NCBI GenBank assembly: GCA_963402885.1
Contig: OY727093.1
Coordinates: 27,837,409-27,901,408, forward strand
Direction of reading: 5' to 3'
Length of the DNA: 64,000 bases
Source of the DNA: Antedon bifida
Taxonomy: Eukaryota; Echinodermata; Crinoidea; Comatulida; Antedonidae
The translations under genes were made by a program, and so were the position numbers. The notes beneath the pieces were generated by a model. It had not been told where the DNA came from and searched no databases. It saw only the letters and a list, made by a program, of their open reading frames with translations. Positions 12,601 to 27,600 of the stretch are shown here, in pieces; position 1 is the first letter of the stretch, and each line of letters opens with the position of its first letter.

Positions 12601-15600
12601 ATATAGTTAATTCTTAGAATAAATTTTAATACATTAAATTAGTTGTCTAGCCTAATAAGCCTAGTATTGTTTAATATATCTTTTACTTTTAGTTGAGATC
12701 GTTGCTATGCATATTGTCATGCATCAGCGGTTTCTGTCTAAAAATTACGTAACTTAGCTGATTGTGAGAATTTGAAGCGAAAATCGTATGCATTTCCGTG
12801 GCAGAACAACGTATCTGGTAGATACGTTGTTTTGCCTTGGAAAATACTAGAATTATTTGTTTTTTGCTTAAAGATACGTGGTACTATCTAAAAAAATAAT
12901 GATCTCTGAAACCTGAAATTTTTACAGGTTGTTCATAAATTTGTAATAATTCCCCAAATGAAAAAATTTCAAAATTGACCAAAATGCAAGTTACGTGGTT
13001 TTGCCTTGGAACGGCCGTACTGTAGTCCAATCCCTCACTATTGAGCATAAAGATATAGAAACTAGAATCAATCTTTGAAATACTGTATATTATATAATTT
13101 ATTAAATGGCATTCCTTAACAGTTGATTTGTTACAATACATACATCATTATATAATATTGAACCTAGTGTATTGAAAAACATTTCTGCTTGGCTGATGTC
13201 GTCAGCTGATACCATAGAGATATTATAGTGAATATCTCTATGATGATACAGAGCAAAGCTACTGTATAAGAGATGCTGGTAATGTGTAAGTAGGCAGTAG
13301 GGTCAATTGCAGAAGCTATCAATACAATGGATTGCAGACACAAATAATGCTACTGATTGTAACAAGAGATTAAGTGGTTTCATTTGAGATGTTTTGTGAA
13401 ATCCATCCAAATACTTAATTTTTTTTCTCCATTAAAAATACTCTTGACAGTGAAAGTAAGTAAGTCAAGTACAGTATGTCAATGTACTGTTGATAAAAGA
13501 TTATCCTTTTAAACAAACTGTTTTGTATGTGCATAAATTCAATAATATAATATAATGAATTGCAAATATCACGTCCAAAAACTACTATTGATCAATGGTA
13601 AAAAAAAACTAGCTGCAAAAGCAATGTTGGGAATACAGTAATGTATAACATATTAAAGAGAGAGAGTTTGTAATTTGTGTATTTGTTCTTCATTTTCTTT
13701 CTTACATGTCTCTATCATGGTATATACAATTACAACAATTACTATTATGAAAAATGCCCTGGTATCTTCTTCTTTCTGTTATTTAAATAATGGAAAGACA
13801 AATATATTATAATATATAATATTAATAGTGTTGACAATTAAAATTAGCAATTGGAATTGTGTAGGTCACATCGGCAGGTGGACAGACTGTACAGTGACTA
13901 ATGAATCTCCATGGATGGCAAACCATTTGAGAGACAACATAAAATAATGTGGAAGGATGAGATCACTAAATACTCTATTAGCATTTAGAAAAGAGCAACA
14001 CGGCAGGACACCAGGCCTACTTTAATGGTGTCAACATGCTTAGGCTTTCATCTACTGTAACATACATTTGAGTAATTCTGAAGCATATCTTGAGTGTTTT
14101 CCAGAAAGAAGCCATTCTGATGACATGAGCCAGGCCAATCTAACAATTCCACTATGGAGTAAACTTTGTGATTCTACCTCAGAAGTTGTTAAATAACCTT
14201 TCCTTAGTACAGTTCCAATCTAACCATTCACCTTTAACTTCTCTGCACTGACCCTAACCTTTCTAAATATACATACAATACTGAACTTAAGTTGACAAAG
14301 ACAACCCCTTCTTGTTCTTGTAATATTTTATTATACCCACTAGACTTTAATGGAAGACCAGTTTGTATCAACGAGAACAAGTTCCATTGTCTGACACACA
14401 GATTTGAAAAAAAAAAAATTGCCCATAAATAATCATATTGACAGAATTTATTGAATGGTTTCCCCTTAAATTTACGCATTTAACACTATGATCTTCACCT
14501 TGGAAACAGGCCTACGGGGAGGCAAACAGGCCTACAAGGAGGCAAACAAGCACACAGATAATAAGTTAATAAACACAATAAATCACGGAACATGCCAGGT
14601 ACAGGGTACTGTATTATGTTTATGCTGACAATAACTGAATTGTTACAAGTAACAGTATTGTTGCATTAGGGTCATGTAATAGCTTACAGACCTACCTTAA
14701 TTAACTATCAGGGGGACTAGATGGTCATTTAACCTTTCTTTGATTTAATTCTTTGATGCTATAGTATTTCTCATGAATAAACATTAGTGAGAACATGAAG
14801 CTTATCAGGGAGGCAGGGAAACCCCCTGAAATGAATACAAATACTTCACTTTATATGGAAACAGTATTACTTTAAATATCTAGTAATCTACAATGTCAAG
14901 ATATAAGATACAGGGCAGGCTATAGGTGACGGATGAACAAAAATGTTTGTTCGAACATGAATTATTTTATTGTATGTAAGTATGTATGTCACTAGTATTG
15001 TCAATGTAAATTACTGTTTCATTTCTAAATTAATATTGTTGATGTTCTCTACTCAACCATTTTGGACAGAATAAATAGATAATATAGGCTGATGGTGGTG
15101 TTTCTGCTAGTCCAACATGTGTTAATCTTGTTTTTTTATTCAGTATATTACACAGTAATGCCGATGCTACTGTAACTTTTTTTACTGTATTTTTTTTATT
15201 GTATTAACTGTTTTATGGTTGTTTAAGTCACAACCACGTACAAGCTTTTAGCTTTTTGTTGATGGGCCTTTTCATCTTTTTTTTCTTATATTTGTCTTTT
15301 GGATGAATACAATTCAATTTACTGCAGTAGAATAGTGTTGACATGGTCCCTAAATATACATCAAAATTGAGGAGCTGAAGGAATAAATCTGCATTCACAG
15401 ATATTTTGTTTCATGGAACCATGGAGAAATAAGTTAGAATTAACCTTAACATTGTACGTTGCAAAAATAGGTTCAGTGTTTTTACATGCTGCCCATCAGA
15501 GTTGACATTTAGCTCCTTTAACAGGGTGACCCACCTTCCCAAACTTGTACACATGTGTTGGTGAAATGCCCGGCACATCATCTCATCAGCTTCTGGTTTC

Positions 15601-18600
15601 ATTTTCTTTGTGTTTCCTGATGTTATTACCTTCCAAAGTAATTTTGTACTGTCTTCCCAAAACGGAAGGCAGTGTCGTTTTGGAAAATCGTATCATGAAT
15701 GGAACTGCACCATTTTCTGTCCATGAAATGGTGTGAATGTCACTAAAGGATACGCAGTAACAATTCAGGTCAGAGTGCAATGTTGCTTACAAAGTATACG
15801 CCACTGCGGCCGATTGAGCTCCGCTTTTGTGCAAGTTGTTTACTGTGAACAGAATGTATTCAAACCTAAGAGTCCATAACTAAATATCCATATAAGTACA
15901 GTGCCTATACAATCTCAAGGATGTTATTTGTACCACCATGGAGAAATAAGTTATTATTTATTATTTATTACTTATTTCTCCATGGTACCACAAAACAAGT
16001 CAAGTCTATTCAACCCACACCTACAGTAGGATCTAATATATTTCTATTCCTAATCTTGGCTACTGTACGAAATGTAAAAAGGTCATTACATTGTAGAAAA
16101 GAATGATACAGCAAAAATATACGTATTTCAATGGATACACTAATAACCAATCAAGGATGCCTATTCTATATATAATTATATCATGTGTTCTCAGTATGTA
16201 CATTAAAACGTATGATTTGTGCTTCTTTATTGAATTTAGTACATTTCGTGCCTAATCACACTAACTGTAACTGTAAACCTGTCAGTTTTGGTGATTACTT
16301 CGAAATCGTTGCATTATAATGATTGGAATTAGGGACCACAATAAAGATTAAAACCAACATGCGAAAAAAAAATGTTTAACAATTAATAACGTTTTTTTTT
16401 TTGTGGTTTTTTGACAATGGAACAATAACACTGATAATTCTTTTATTTTTTTTTTTTTTTTTTATAACATTTTTGGTATAATTCAAAAGTATTCAACTAA
16501 TAACTGAATGTACTGTATGCCTACTGTAATGCTATAAAAAATGACAAATTGATCTGCTTCCAATCCCCTTTGGTATATAATCCAAGGGCCTACATTCTTT
16601 CCTCCACCAGGATATAAAACATGTTTAAGCATGGATGAAGAAGTAGACTTATTAAAAGTAAAAAATTCCTGGAAATTTTACTTAGTGCATTGCTACTATG
16701 TAACGTGGTGTTTTGCTTTTACAATGTATATTTTGTAATTACTAAAATGTCCATATCCCATTGAGCTACTGTATGAAATGTAGTATAAATCCAACAGCAA
16801 ATACAATGGAATATTGACAATTCAATGTTTGGAGACCAGTGGTTTGATCTCATTGTAAACACTAATAAAATAAGAATTAAACAAAAAGCAAAATAACCAG
16901 AAAGAAATGCCACAAGATTTCAGAAAACAATAAAGGTATTGACCGGGATAAGAAAAAAGAATATAAAAGAATAACCAGGATTTACAGTAGAGAAAGAACA
17001 ACACATTCCAACTACTTCAATAAAAATAATATATAGTACATTTATATGCAATAATTCTAAATGGTAAGGTATTTTTAATTATTCAATATTTAGTTGGGCT
17101 AAGAAAAAAGAATGTAAAGAATAACCACAATTTAGAGAAGGAACTACTTTAATAAAAACAACATTTATTCAAATATGCAATAATTGCTGGGAATTAAAAA
17201 AGGTACTGGTACTTTCTTTATTCAATTTTTGTTTTATTTACTTTTTTGCTACTGAATGAATATAATCAAAGGCAAAAGATTCTGAATGTCACAGTTTAAA
17301 CAAACATTAAAAGTAATATAAAAAGTTCAACAATTCTGTCATCCAAAACAAGTAGGTACAGTACAGTAGTTGCTATGTGACAACTTAATAATAGGCCTAC
17401 AGTACTGTATCATTGGGTATTTAAATCATAACAGATTCTTTTTTTTAATGTTGCTGTAAAATGTACAGTATTTGGTGAGTTGAAGAAAATTACAAGTGAT
17501 ATTGCTTACTGTAATGTCACGATTGCCCAAAATACGGAACATGTAATAAATAACCTTTTATACCTACTGTAACATGTTTGATTGTGAAAGGTGACGTACC
17601 ACATAACATATGTTGTCAATTATGCTATTTAACACCACAACCATAAACGAATATGTGTTAAAATATCTATTTTAAGAAATAGAAATGTTTGGGCTGGTAC
17701 TGTATCATAAAAACACAGATATTTTTTTATAAACATACTATTAACATAGTTAAGATTTCTCAACAGATCAATGGATACATTAACTGTCCATATAATACAT
17801 TACTATTTCCAAAGCTGAAAGTTACAGTAGTTGCTATGTGAGTTAATAATGTCACCTACATTTATTCCATGATATACAGTAGTGCACTTAATAGCAAGAT
17901 GAAAGGCCCATAATAAATAACTTAAATCTGGTTTAGTGGAGTCAAGAGCTATAAAATACTTTCACATGAAGAAACCTTTTGAGGTAAGCCTTTCAACAAC
18001 TTTCCCAAATTCCATAAACAAAATTCATTTTAAAAATAAAGTTTAGATAATTCACCTAAATAAAAAAAAACTTGGGGCAATCTATCTGTAATTAATTCTA
18101 CTTGGCCATAGTATCTCAGGTATTCACTGGTCTAGACAGGATTAGTATAAAAATACTTTCAGACATTTTATAAAACACAAATTCCAATACAAGGAGTAAT
18201 GTAATTTATGAGTATTTTCCAAAATATCCCACTAAAAGTACTTTATTATATATTATGTTACATTTAAAAGAATTATTTTATTTAAAAAATTATTCTACAC
18301 GTTAGCCTGACTGAAATCAGTCACTGTACTGTATATATACAACAGTATCAGTAATGTTAACTTGTGGTATACCACTGTGGTTCCTAAGAAAATATAAATA
18401 AGGTTGAGAATTTCTCTGTACAGTACATTAATTCTCCATGAAGACTTAATATATATCATTTTTGTCAGTAAATTAGATTTATGCTAACTAACTGTAACAT
18501 TTTAACTATTGTAGAAAGCTTATATTGAAAGCAGTTTTTATACAATACTGTATATTCCTCCTTGAATTATTGTATGGTTTGAAAAACATATTTATTATTT

Positions 18601-21600
18601 GTTACTAAATTAATACAATTACAAACATAGATTAGAATAGATTCTTAACTGTCCAGAGATATACTGAAAATGTATTAATTACTTAATTAATGTATTTAAT
18701 CATGTAGTATCTTTATTTTGTCCATTTACAAATTTGTTTTGAAAACAGAATTCTGGCATAAGTTTGTCCTTAAGGTTGTTCTATTTTCTATTATTTAATT
18801 TTGAAAAATTTAAAATTAGGAAATATTATTAGGTTTATTATTTACAGTACTGTATATTAAATACTCACTAATTGTTGATGGTGACACCGTAGATGTCTTC
18901 ACAGTGGATCCTTTCACAGTATGAGTAGAGGTACTCACAGTAGAGACAGTCACAGTAACATTTAACTTGTTTGCCTGCGTTACTGTAACAGGTATCCTAG
19001 TAGTAGTTTTATTCTGACAGTTTCCTAAGGCAGCTAATGCCAGGCAAATGTAAACTAACGTCCACATCTTGTTCACCTCTACAGCAGGGATGATCACAAT
19101 GTAATGACTAGATCACTAATAAAACTCCTCTGGAATAATATCTAGCTACCATACAATGATCTGAATGGAGCCAGCCAGTGACAAGTAACATATGACTGTC
19201 ACTTTTATCCCTTGTTATTAGTGTGAACCTGAGTGATTATGAATACTCTACTTGCTTTTGTTGTAGTCTCACAATCACTATTCATAGCTAACCAGCTATA
19301 ACACAATAGCATCTACATATAACAATTAACAGAGGATTGAGTACCACACCTCAGGAGGTAATGCATAATTTTACTTCATTTTATAGTTATATTTTTAAAA
19401 ACTTATATCAAATTATGATTGTAAACATTGTACAGCAAACAAATTAATTATTGTAAGAAATATATTTTGGTACAACTACATAAAAAATGGAAATAATATT
19501 AAGATAATGGTTTCTTCCATTATTGTTATGATGAATCATCTACCTTAGAATTCTAATTGGTATTAATTTTTGCAACCGTTGGCAACAGACAACTCCATTT
19601 TCCTGTAGGGATGTAAAGTAATCTGTGCATGAGTACAGTACTGTACATTCATAACATGATTCTCTATGGTTATACAGGTACACAAATACCTTATATTTGA
19701 GTATAAGTGTACCCTTGATATTAGGTTTAAATGTAGTCAATTTCATGCAACATTTTACTAAAAATGTTTTATATTGTTTTTGCCACAATTTGGCAGACTT
19801 CTTTGTTTTTAAATGAATTATTTCTTTAAATAAATAAAAATAATAGTAATATAAATATTATTTTTTCTCTAACTATGTTGATGGGCTATTAAATAGCACA
19901 AGCAAACAGCGAAAAAGGCAAACTTAATTGTATATTGAATCATATATCTTAACACAGTCAATGAAAATATTTTACAATTTATATCAAGAAAGGATATTTT
20001 GTCAAAACTACAAGAATTAAGCCTAATGTTTTTATTCAATTCTGAAATCTCATGAATAATGCTACAAAAAAATGGATGCATTTAATAATTGACATGGATT
20101 AAAACATAGAGATCTCTATGATTAAAATAAGTACTTTAATGAAATTTTATCCATGTAAAATAAATTATTAAATGCACTGCACCCATTTAAAAAAGTCATT
20201 TTGTCTTTATCTTTAGAATATAATATTAAATGAGCAGTGATTAAATGTCTTTAATTTGGGTGTGTTTAACAGGTATAACAATAGCAGTATTTAGTAGGAA
20301 CTTTTGTTTTTAAACTAGTGTACCTTTTCATTATAATAGTCAAATAAGAACATCAAAGCTACCACCTATTGTTTTACACTAACAAGCATTTTGTGACAGA
20401 AATGTCCATTTCACACCCTTTAATTGTTTCGTCTAAATTGTTATTATGATAATGTGATGATTATGTCTCTTCATTCAATAATTATTAGCATGTTTGATCA
20501 TTTCACGCTAAAGTAAATATTTATTTTATCTATTAAGCCAAATACAAGATTTAAAGTCAACACTAAGGCTGGTAGTAAAGACTGTAAAGACAAGTTTCAC
20601 TTTACTTTAATACATGTTTTTTGAAGTGGAAGACAGCTCACTTATATACGTTAATGATAATTTGATGATGATGTCTTTTTAATCAATAATTATTAGCATG
20701 TTTGTTCATGTCAGTCTAAAGTAAACATTTATTTTATCTATTAAGCCAAATACAAGATTCAAATTCAGCACTACAGCTGGTAGTAAAGACAAGTCTCACT
20801 TTACTTTAATACATTTGAAGACAAGTCACTTATATACTTTAATGATAATTTGATGATTACGGCTCTTCAATCAATAATTATTAGCATGTTTGATCATGTC
20901 AGTCTAAAGTAAACATTTATTTTCTCTATTATGCCAAATACAAGATTTAAAGTCAACACTACAACATTACATATTAACTTAAAGTGGAAGACAAGTCACT
21001 TAACTTTAGATCCATAGATTCTTTATATAAAATATTAATTTAATGAGTACATGCGAAAATCTACCTATGGTTTCATGCAACGTATGTTGAATAGTGGTAA
21101 CATCCTTGTTGCTTGTGTTTGCAAACATATGCTCCACAACTCCAAAATGTATTGTAGATGGAGAAGCATTCTATATACTTAAGTTTAGATTTTTCTTTTT
21201 CTGTTTATAAGTTTATTAATATGGATGATATTTCCGAAATAAAAAAGAAATTGAAATTGAATTGAATTAATAAAACAACATAGTAGTAGTAACAAATGCA
21301 TATTTTCAGTGAAAATTTTAAAATAAATACTGCAGAGATCAAACAGATTTATATGTTAAATGTGTATTTGGAGTTTTTACTTTTTATTTTTTTTATTATT
21401 CAGTATGGTGCTTCGGCCAACAGAGCAAACAGAATTTCTATGTTTTTTCTTAAAACAAATGACAATAAATGATACTTGACTTGATTTATATTCTTTATGT
21501 TTAGAAATAGATAAATAAACTTGAATTAAAATTGGGTGTTAACGTTTGGTAATGCACACATAATTTTCATCATTTTTAGCTATGGATATTATTTTTGTTA

Positions 21601-24600
21601 TTATGTTTTTTATTTGTTACCAGCCAAGAATGTTTGGTTTTGAACATAACCCTACCTGTAGTGTTATAATGAAATGAGTCACTATTTTATCAATGATGTA
21701 AGTCAGCATAAGATAATACATAGGGATTTTAATTATCAGTGAATCTATCTCAAATATTTGACCTCTCAAACTCTTTCTCATTAAAATAATAAGGTGATGG
21801 TTTATTGTTTATTTGGTGTTGAATTTTGATTGAGTCATGCATGATTGAGGATAGCCTATAATAAATCTGGAGGCCATGGTTAAGGTGATGGGGAGGGGGA
21901 TAACCTTATGATTGAGGTCTGTCTGGTATGTGATTTTGGTGGGGCTATTGAATTGAAATATTTATATTGGGCGGTCAATGACTGGTCTCCCAGAGGGCCC
22001 AGTTATGATCAGTGGCTGTGATGTACTAGAACGTACACCGGGGTAACCCTCTACTCATCTCAAAAGATGTACTAGGTTCTTTAAAGTGCACATGAGCTAG
22101 ATGTGCTAGGGAAAGGGATCATTCATGGCTAATTGAGGCTATATAGCCTATAATACATTTTTATTTATCATTTTATATTTAAAATAGTATGGGGGTATGA
22201 TGGTGGAGGTTATATATTAATTATGATACTGTATAACCATATAATTGAACCTGGGCTGTGATTGGGTAAGGCAGAATGAGGAAAGGGGTATTATGGAAAG
22301 GCTATGATTAGAGAACTCTATAATGAAAGATTATGGCCAGTAGGTCCTATAGGTCCTATAATATTTTTTATTTGGAAAAATAATTTAGCTATATTTAAAT
22401 TATTTATTTGAATGCATTTAAAACCTTCATTATGTTTAATTCGGTGTAATACTTGCAACACATAATGTTTAATACACAAATACATCTTATGAAACCATTA
22501 ACAACTTCCCCTATTATAGTTCCATTCACCATATTCAGGAATCAATCTATTAAACTATCACCCTATTAAGATATCACTCCATGAAAGTTCACCCTAAGGT
22601 AACCTAGGCAATTTGTAAATTGTAATGTAAATTAAACATAACATATAAACATGTTCTTCTATCTACCACGAGAATTTTCTCAAATTTTCCTTACAGTGTG
22701 CTACATACACCCAAATGCAAATATTGATAATGCGAGTGAGACTATTTCCAGTACTGTTCACCGGTATGAAACAATGGCACCGGACGCTCCACAAATAATT
22801 CTAGGAGACTTCAACAAATGCACTTTGAAGGATGTGCTACCTACTTATGAACAAGCAATCTCTGTAGAAACAAGAGGCAGTGCTACACTGGACTTATGCT
22901 ACTGCAATGTGAAAAAAGCATACACAAGCAAAATCTGTTCAAAACTTGGAAATTCTGATCATAACAATATACATATTATGCCAAAATACAAGACAAAATT
23001 AAAACAGTCAAAACCAGTAGTTATACAACAGCAGTTGTGGAGTACAGAGGTGGTTGAAAAGTTGCGTGGCTGTCTAGCATGTACTGATTGGGATAGTATG
23101 CTCGATGACGATGATACTCTTGATGTAAGGGTATCTACAATCTCAGCATACATATCCTTTTGTGTTGATATGGTTATACCTAAAGTAACAAAAAAGATGT
23201 ATGCAAATGAAAAACCATGGATCTCTAACCAACTAAGGAAACTGTTACAAGATAAGCGTATAGCGCATAGAGGAAAAGATACTCCTAAAGTCAAGGAAAT
23301 TCAAAAGGAAATAAACAAGTGTATAAAAAATAGCAAACTGAAATACAAAAAAACACTAGAAAATAAATTTAAAGACAAAAATCCTAAAGCAGCATGGAAA
23401 GCAATTAAAACACTAACCGGCTACAAAGAAACCATATTGCGTGTACATGGAAGTGAGAACTTCGCTAATGACTTAAACAACTTTTTCTGTCGTTTTGAAT
23501 CCGAGATATTAGTTACCAAAAATGAAAATGAAGACACAGAAATCCGCGAAAATGAGACTTCATTAGTAAACAATGCAGTCATAAATGTAGTTGATGTGCG
23601 TAATGTATTCGCCAAAGTAAAGCCTGGTAAAAGTACTGGCCCTGATGGAATTGGAAATCGTGTTATTAAATACTGCAACCAAGAGTTGGCACCGATATAT
23701 ACCAAACTTTTTAATGAGAGTTTAGCAAGTGGTACAGTGCCCAATCAATGGAAAACGGCCTGTATCTCACCAATTCCTAAGATAAAAAATCCCAAGGAAC
23801 TTAATGACTATAGGCCAATAGCTATCACATCCAATGTTGGTAAGTGCCTAGAAAAGATTGTACTTAGGCAGTTGCTTGATCAGACGAAATTTTTTCTCGA
23901 TCCTCTCCAATTTGCCTATCAGAGTAATAGAAGTGTTGAAGATGCTGTGCTCTTCCACTTACATAATATTTACCAACATTTAGATGTGCCTAAATCATAT
24001 GTAAGATGTTTGTATATAGATTTTTCTAGTGCTTTTAATACCGTTGAACCTGGTTCATTAGTACGCAAACTTAAAGAAATGAACGTAAACGACACATTGA
24101 CTTCATGGATATATAATTTCTTAACAAATAGGTTCCAGTATGTTAAACTAAACGGTATTTTATCTGATAAAAGAACTGTTAGCATTGGCACGCCACAAGG
24201 GTCTGTTATCTCCCCAATGTTGTTTTCACTGTTCACCAGCAGTTTCAGAGCCAATTCAAATGAATGTTGTATAGTAAAATATGCAGATGACACAGTCATC
24301 ACTGGATACATTACTGGCAATGATGAAACAAGCTATAGACAACTAGGATGTGATTTTTATCACTGGTGCTGCAATAACAACCTGAAACTAAACATAAAGA
24401 AAACAAAAGAAATGCAAATTGATTTTAGGAAAATTAAAGAACCCTTAGAACCTCTGATTATAAATGAAAATGAGATAGAAGTAGTAAATGAGTACAAATA
24501 TCTGGGTTGTATAATTGACAATAAGCTAAATTGGATAAATAATGTAAATAAAGCCACATGCAAAGCCAACCAAAGGATGTTTATTTTAAGAAAAATGAAG

Positions 24601-27600
24601 TACCTACAAATTGACAAAACCATACTTAAATTGTTTTATAACTCTGTAATTCTCAGTGTAATACTTTTTTGTAATGTTTGTTTTTATGGTAATACAATGC
24701 AAAAAGATAAAATTAAACTTAATCGAATAGGAAATAGAGCAATTAGACTAGTAGGAGAGCACTTACCTGATGTTGAATCCTTGTATAAAGAAAATGTGTT
24801 AAAAAAAGTAAAAAGTATCATTGATGATGAAACACATCCTCTTCACAAACAATTTGCTCTCATGAATTCTGGCATAAGACTACGTGCACTTAATACCAAA
24901 ACAAAACGGTTTAGGTGCTCGTTTGTACCTAATGCTATACACTTATATAACTCCAGAGTACAAAGATAAAATGTAACCGCTTTTGTTTATTTTTATAGCT
25001 CACACATGTAATTTTAATGCTTTTATATAAACTTTAAGTCATCGTTAGTGCAATATAATAATAAATCATATAATATAATTAAATAATAATAATTTTTATC
25101 TAATTTTAACAATTTTTAGCCTCTTAACTTTTTGTGTGTGTTTTTGTAAATTGTATTTTATATTTTTGTATTTTGCCAGTTTTCAAATCACATTTCTGTT
25201 TTTTAAATGGACAATAAAGTATATATGACTATGACTATATGACTATGACTATATATGACTATGACTATATGTTTTATCAATTTGTTTGTAGGCCAACTGA
25301 GTCAAATAATATTAGTATTACTGTATTTGTTGATAGATCTTTTCTACTGAGTTCATCATATTAGGTCAAAAGAAAATACATTTTAAAAACCAGACCAACC
25401 CTCGATGTGTCCTAACTTCCAAATACTGTAGTTTAAATAAAAATTATAAGGATACAGTAGCTTGAGAAAAATAAAATAGATAATAAAGAGAAAAATATCA
25501 TCCACCGCAACAATTTCTAATTTAAATGACATTCTGTAAATTTGAAGGCTAACTTTCTACAATGGTGTCTGATTTATATAAAATAAAAACTATTGAACTC
25601 TACATATGAACAGTTTTTCGCCTGTCTGTAGTAGCAGAAGGTTAAAACGTTCAGTGGTTTTGGTTGATAGAAGAAAAGTGCACAATACAATAATTGAGGT
25701 TTATTGTGAGGGGATTTCATTATGGAATAAAGGCAGTTTACTGATCTGGGTAGGAACTGCTTTGCTGACTGCTGTGGTTCCATAGAGGGCTTAATCCGAA
25801 TTGTCTTAACTTCCAGTTAAGCTGCAACAGGATTTTGAGCTACAGGGAGATCAAAGGGTTCATCTGTGGCTGCGACATGATCAGTTTCACGCCCCTTAAC
25901 AGACCTGCACACCGCGGAGAATATGTACATAGTACAGTACTGTTGGTATTTTTCGCGGCCAGACATAAGAACAAAAGACTGTTAGGTGACCTGTAGTTAG
26001 ATTACCTTGGTTAAACTGGGAACAATGTTTAACACTTACAATATTTGAATTTCTCCATTTCTGAGGCCAAGATATTAGATGGAGTGGGGGGGGGGGGGCT
26101 AATAATACTCACATGCCATTTAACCAGTTTCTTTGAAGACTCTTAGCTGAGTAAAATCATTTTCTTAATACCTTCCCCCCCAAAAAAGAAATAGCTATAA
26201 ATGTCTGTCAACTTACATATTTGTCTGTCTGTTATGAACACGTGTATATCCATTGGCCGTTTATCCAAGTCCTGCACAAGGGTGACCTCATTAGCGCCGG
26301 TGTGCTTTTCAGCTCTTAGTACTGCTTTCAACGTCCAATCTGTCCAGTATATATAGTTACCATAAAGCGTAAGTGCGAATGGCTGGATGACACGCACTAC
26401 AATCGTCTCGCGTTGTGTACCATCAAGGTTTGATCGTTCAATACGATCACTAAAAAAATTAGAAAATGATATAAATTTAATTTATTTTTTAAATTACTGT
26501 ATATGTTTTATAGATAAAATAATAATAATAACTAGCTTTAATTCGTCACTATGATGAATTATAGGTTATATGCATTGATTTAAAAAAAGATAAATAAAAC
26601 GTCATATGCATGATAATGCATATAACCTAATAATACTAATAAAATGGGTTTGGAATTCAGACTCATCTTTCTAAGCAGGATCTCCGAAAATATTTTTGTT
26701 TTCATTTTAGGAATACAATAGACATAAGTGAATTCATTCACTGTCCTTCCGAAAGGTCACAACCCTGTGTTTACAAGACAAACATATCAACAGGATGTTC
26801 ACAAAGTCTCTTGTAGTGGAGTTGTTATTGCCATGAGAAAAAAATGAAAAAAAAATCCTGGCAGAACTTGAATAAAAAACTTTGGAATCTGTCGCCAAGC
26901 ATCTTACTCCTTCTTTACATATCTTCCGAGTCTCCATGGTTATATGGATAAATAGTTTACATTATAAAAAATGTAATATTACTGGTAGTAATATTGTTTA
27001 TTTGTTTACTTGTGAATAATTTTGTTGACTATTCATGTTTAAAGCTCTGTCTACACTATTAAACTTTACTGTATGTGATGTGCCCATATATGGACACAAT
27101 GATGTAATATCACTAATATATTTGGGCACATCACACTTTTTTTGTCAAACTAGTTTGATAGTGCAGACAGAGCTTTAGAAAAGAGGAAGACCAAACATAT
27201 CATGACAGTTATAGAAAATTAAAATTACAGACAAAAGACAAACCATCATCTGAATGACAGAGGAAAATGGCAAGAAATTAGTGGAAAGCATTATGTCCAC
27301 AAGATAAGAGACGTCGTAACTGATTCATGTGTATTAAATCATGGAGAAATAAGTTAAGACTAACCCACATCCTTGTCAACAACTGATTATTCAACCAAAG
27401 TTTAAATCAAATGGTAACGGGACGATTCGGCCCTGAGACGATTCGGCCCGGGATGATTCGGCCCTGGGACGATTCGGCCCGGGACTATTCGGCCCGGGAC
27501 GATTCGGCCCGGGACGATTCGGCAAACTTAAATTTATCGGCTTTGATATGCATTTATAAGCATAAAATAAGCTTTTTTCCCCAAACTTTATTTTCACAGA

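Larger units (their letters stand above)
9327..18868. other. downstream part of the 16.9 kb LRP2 intron
   Basis: Contains a retroelement tail (10325-10410), the 1.1 kb DNA transposon (11911-13017), three micro-palindromes, a reverse-transcriptase relic near 13860 and several poly-T runs (16390-16465). Around 15410-15800 two overlapping minus-strand frames of about 63 codons look weakly protein-like but match nothing I know. No convincing exon was found, which matters for the leader exon at 18869. Confidence 0.5.
19068..22650. other. intron segment between the leader exon and the retrotransposon
   Basis: Carries the possible promoter of the leader exon (19100-19400), a micro-palindrome at 20105, a three-copy tandem repeat (20445-21010), a retroelement-like 3' tail near 21190-21275 and a SINE fragment (21965-22122). 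Otherwise AT-rich with no coding signal. Confidence 0.45.

Noticed and set aside
14234-14479. An 81-codon minus-strand frame
   Set aside because: No recognisable motif, no convincing splice sites and AT-rich low-complexity neighbours.
558-19067. Two separate genes, one ending at 26217 and another starting at 19067
   Set aside because: Propeller 6 needs a following EGF; the exon at 9195-9326 provides it in the right phase and resembles LRP2, so one gene with a possible alternative start is simpler.
22959-24623. Minus-strand frames of 87-116 codons within the retrotransposon
   Set aside because: Antisense shadows of the reverse transcriptase ORF.
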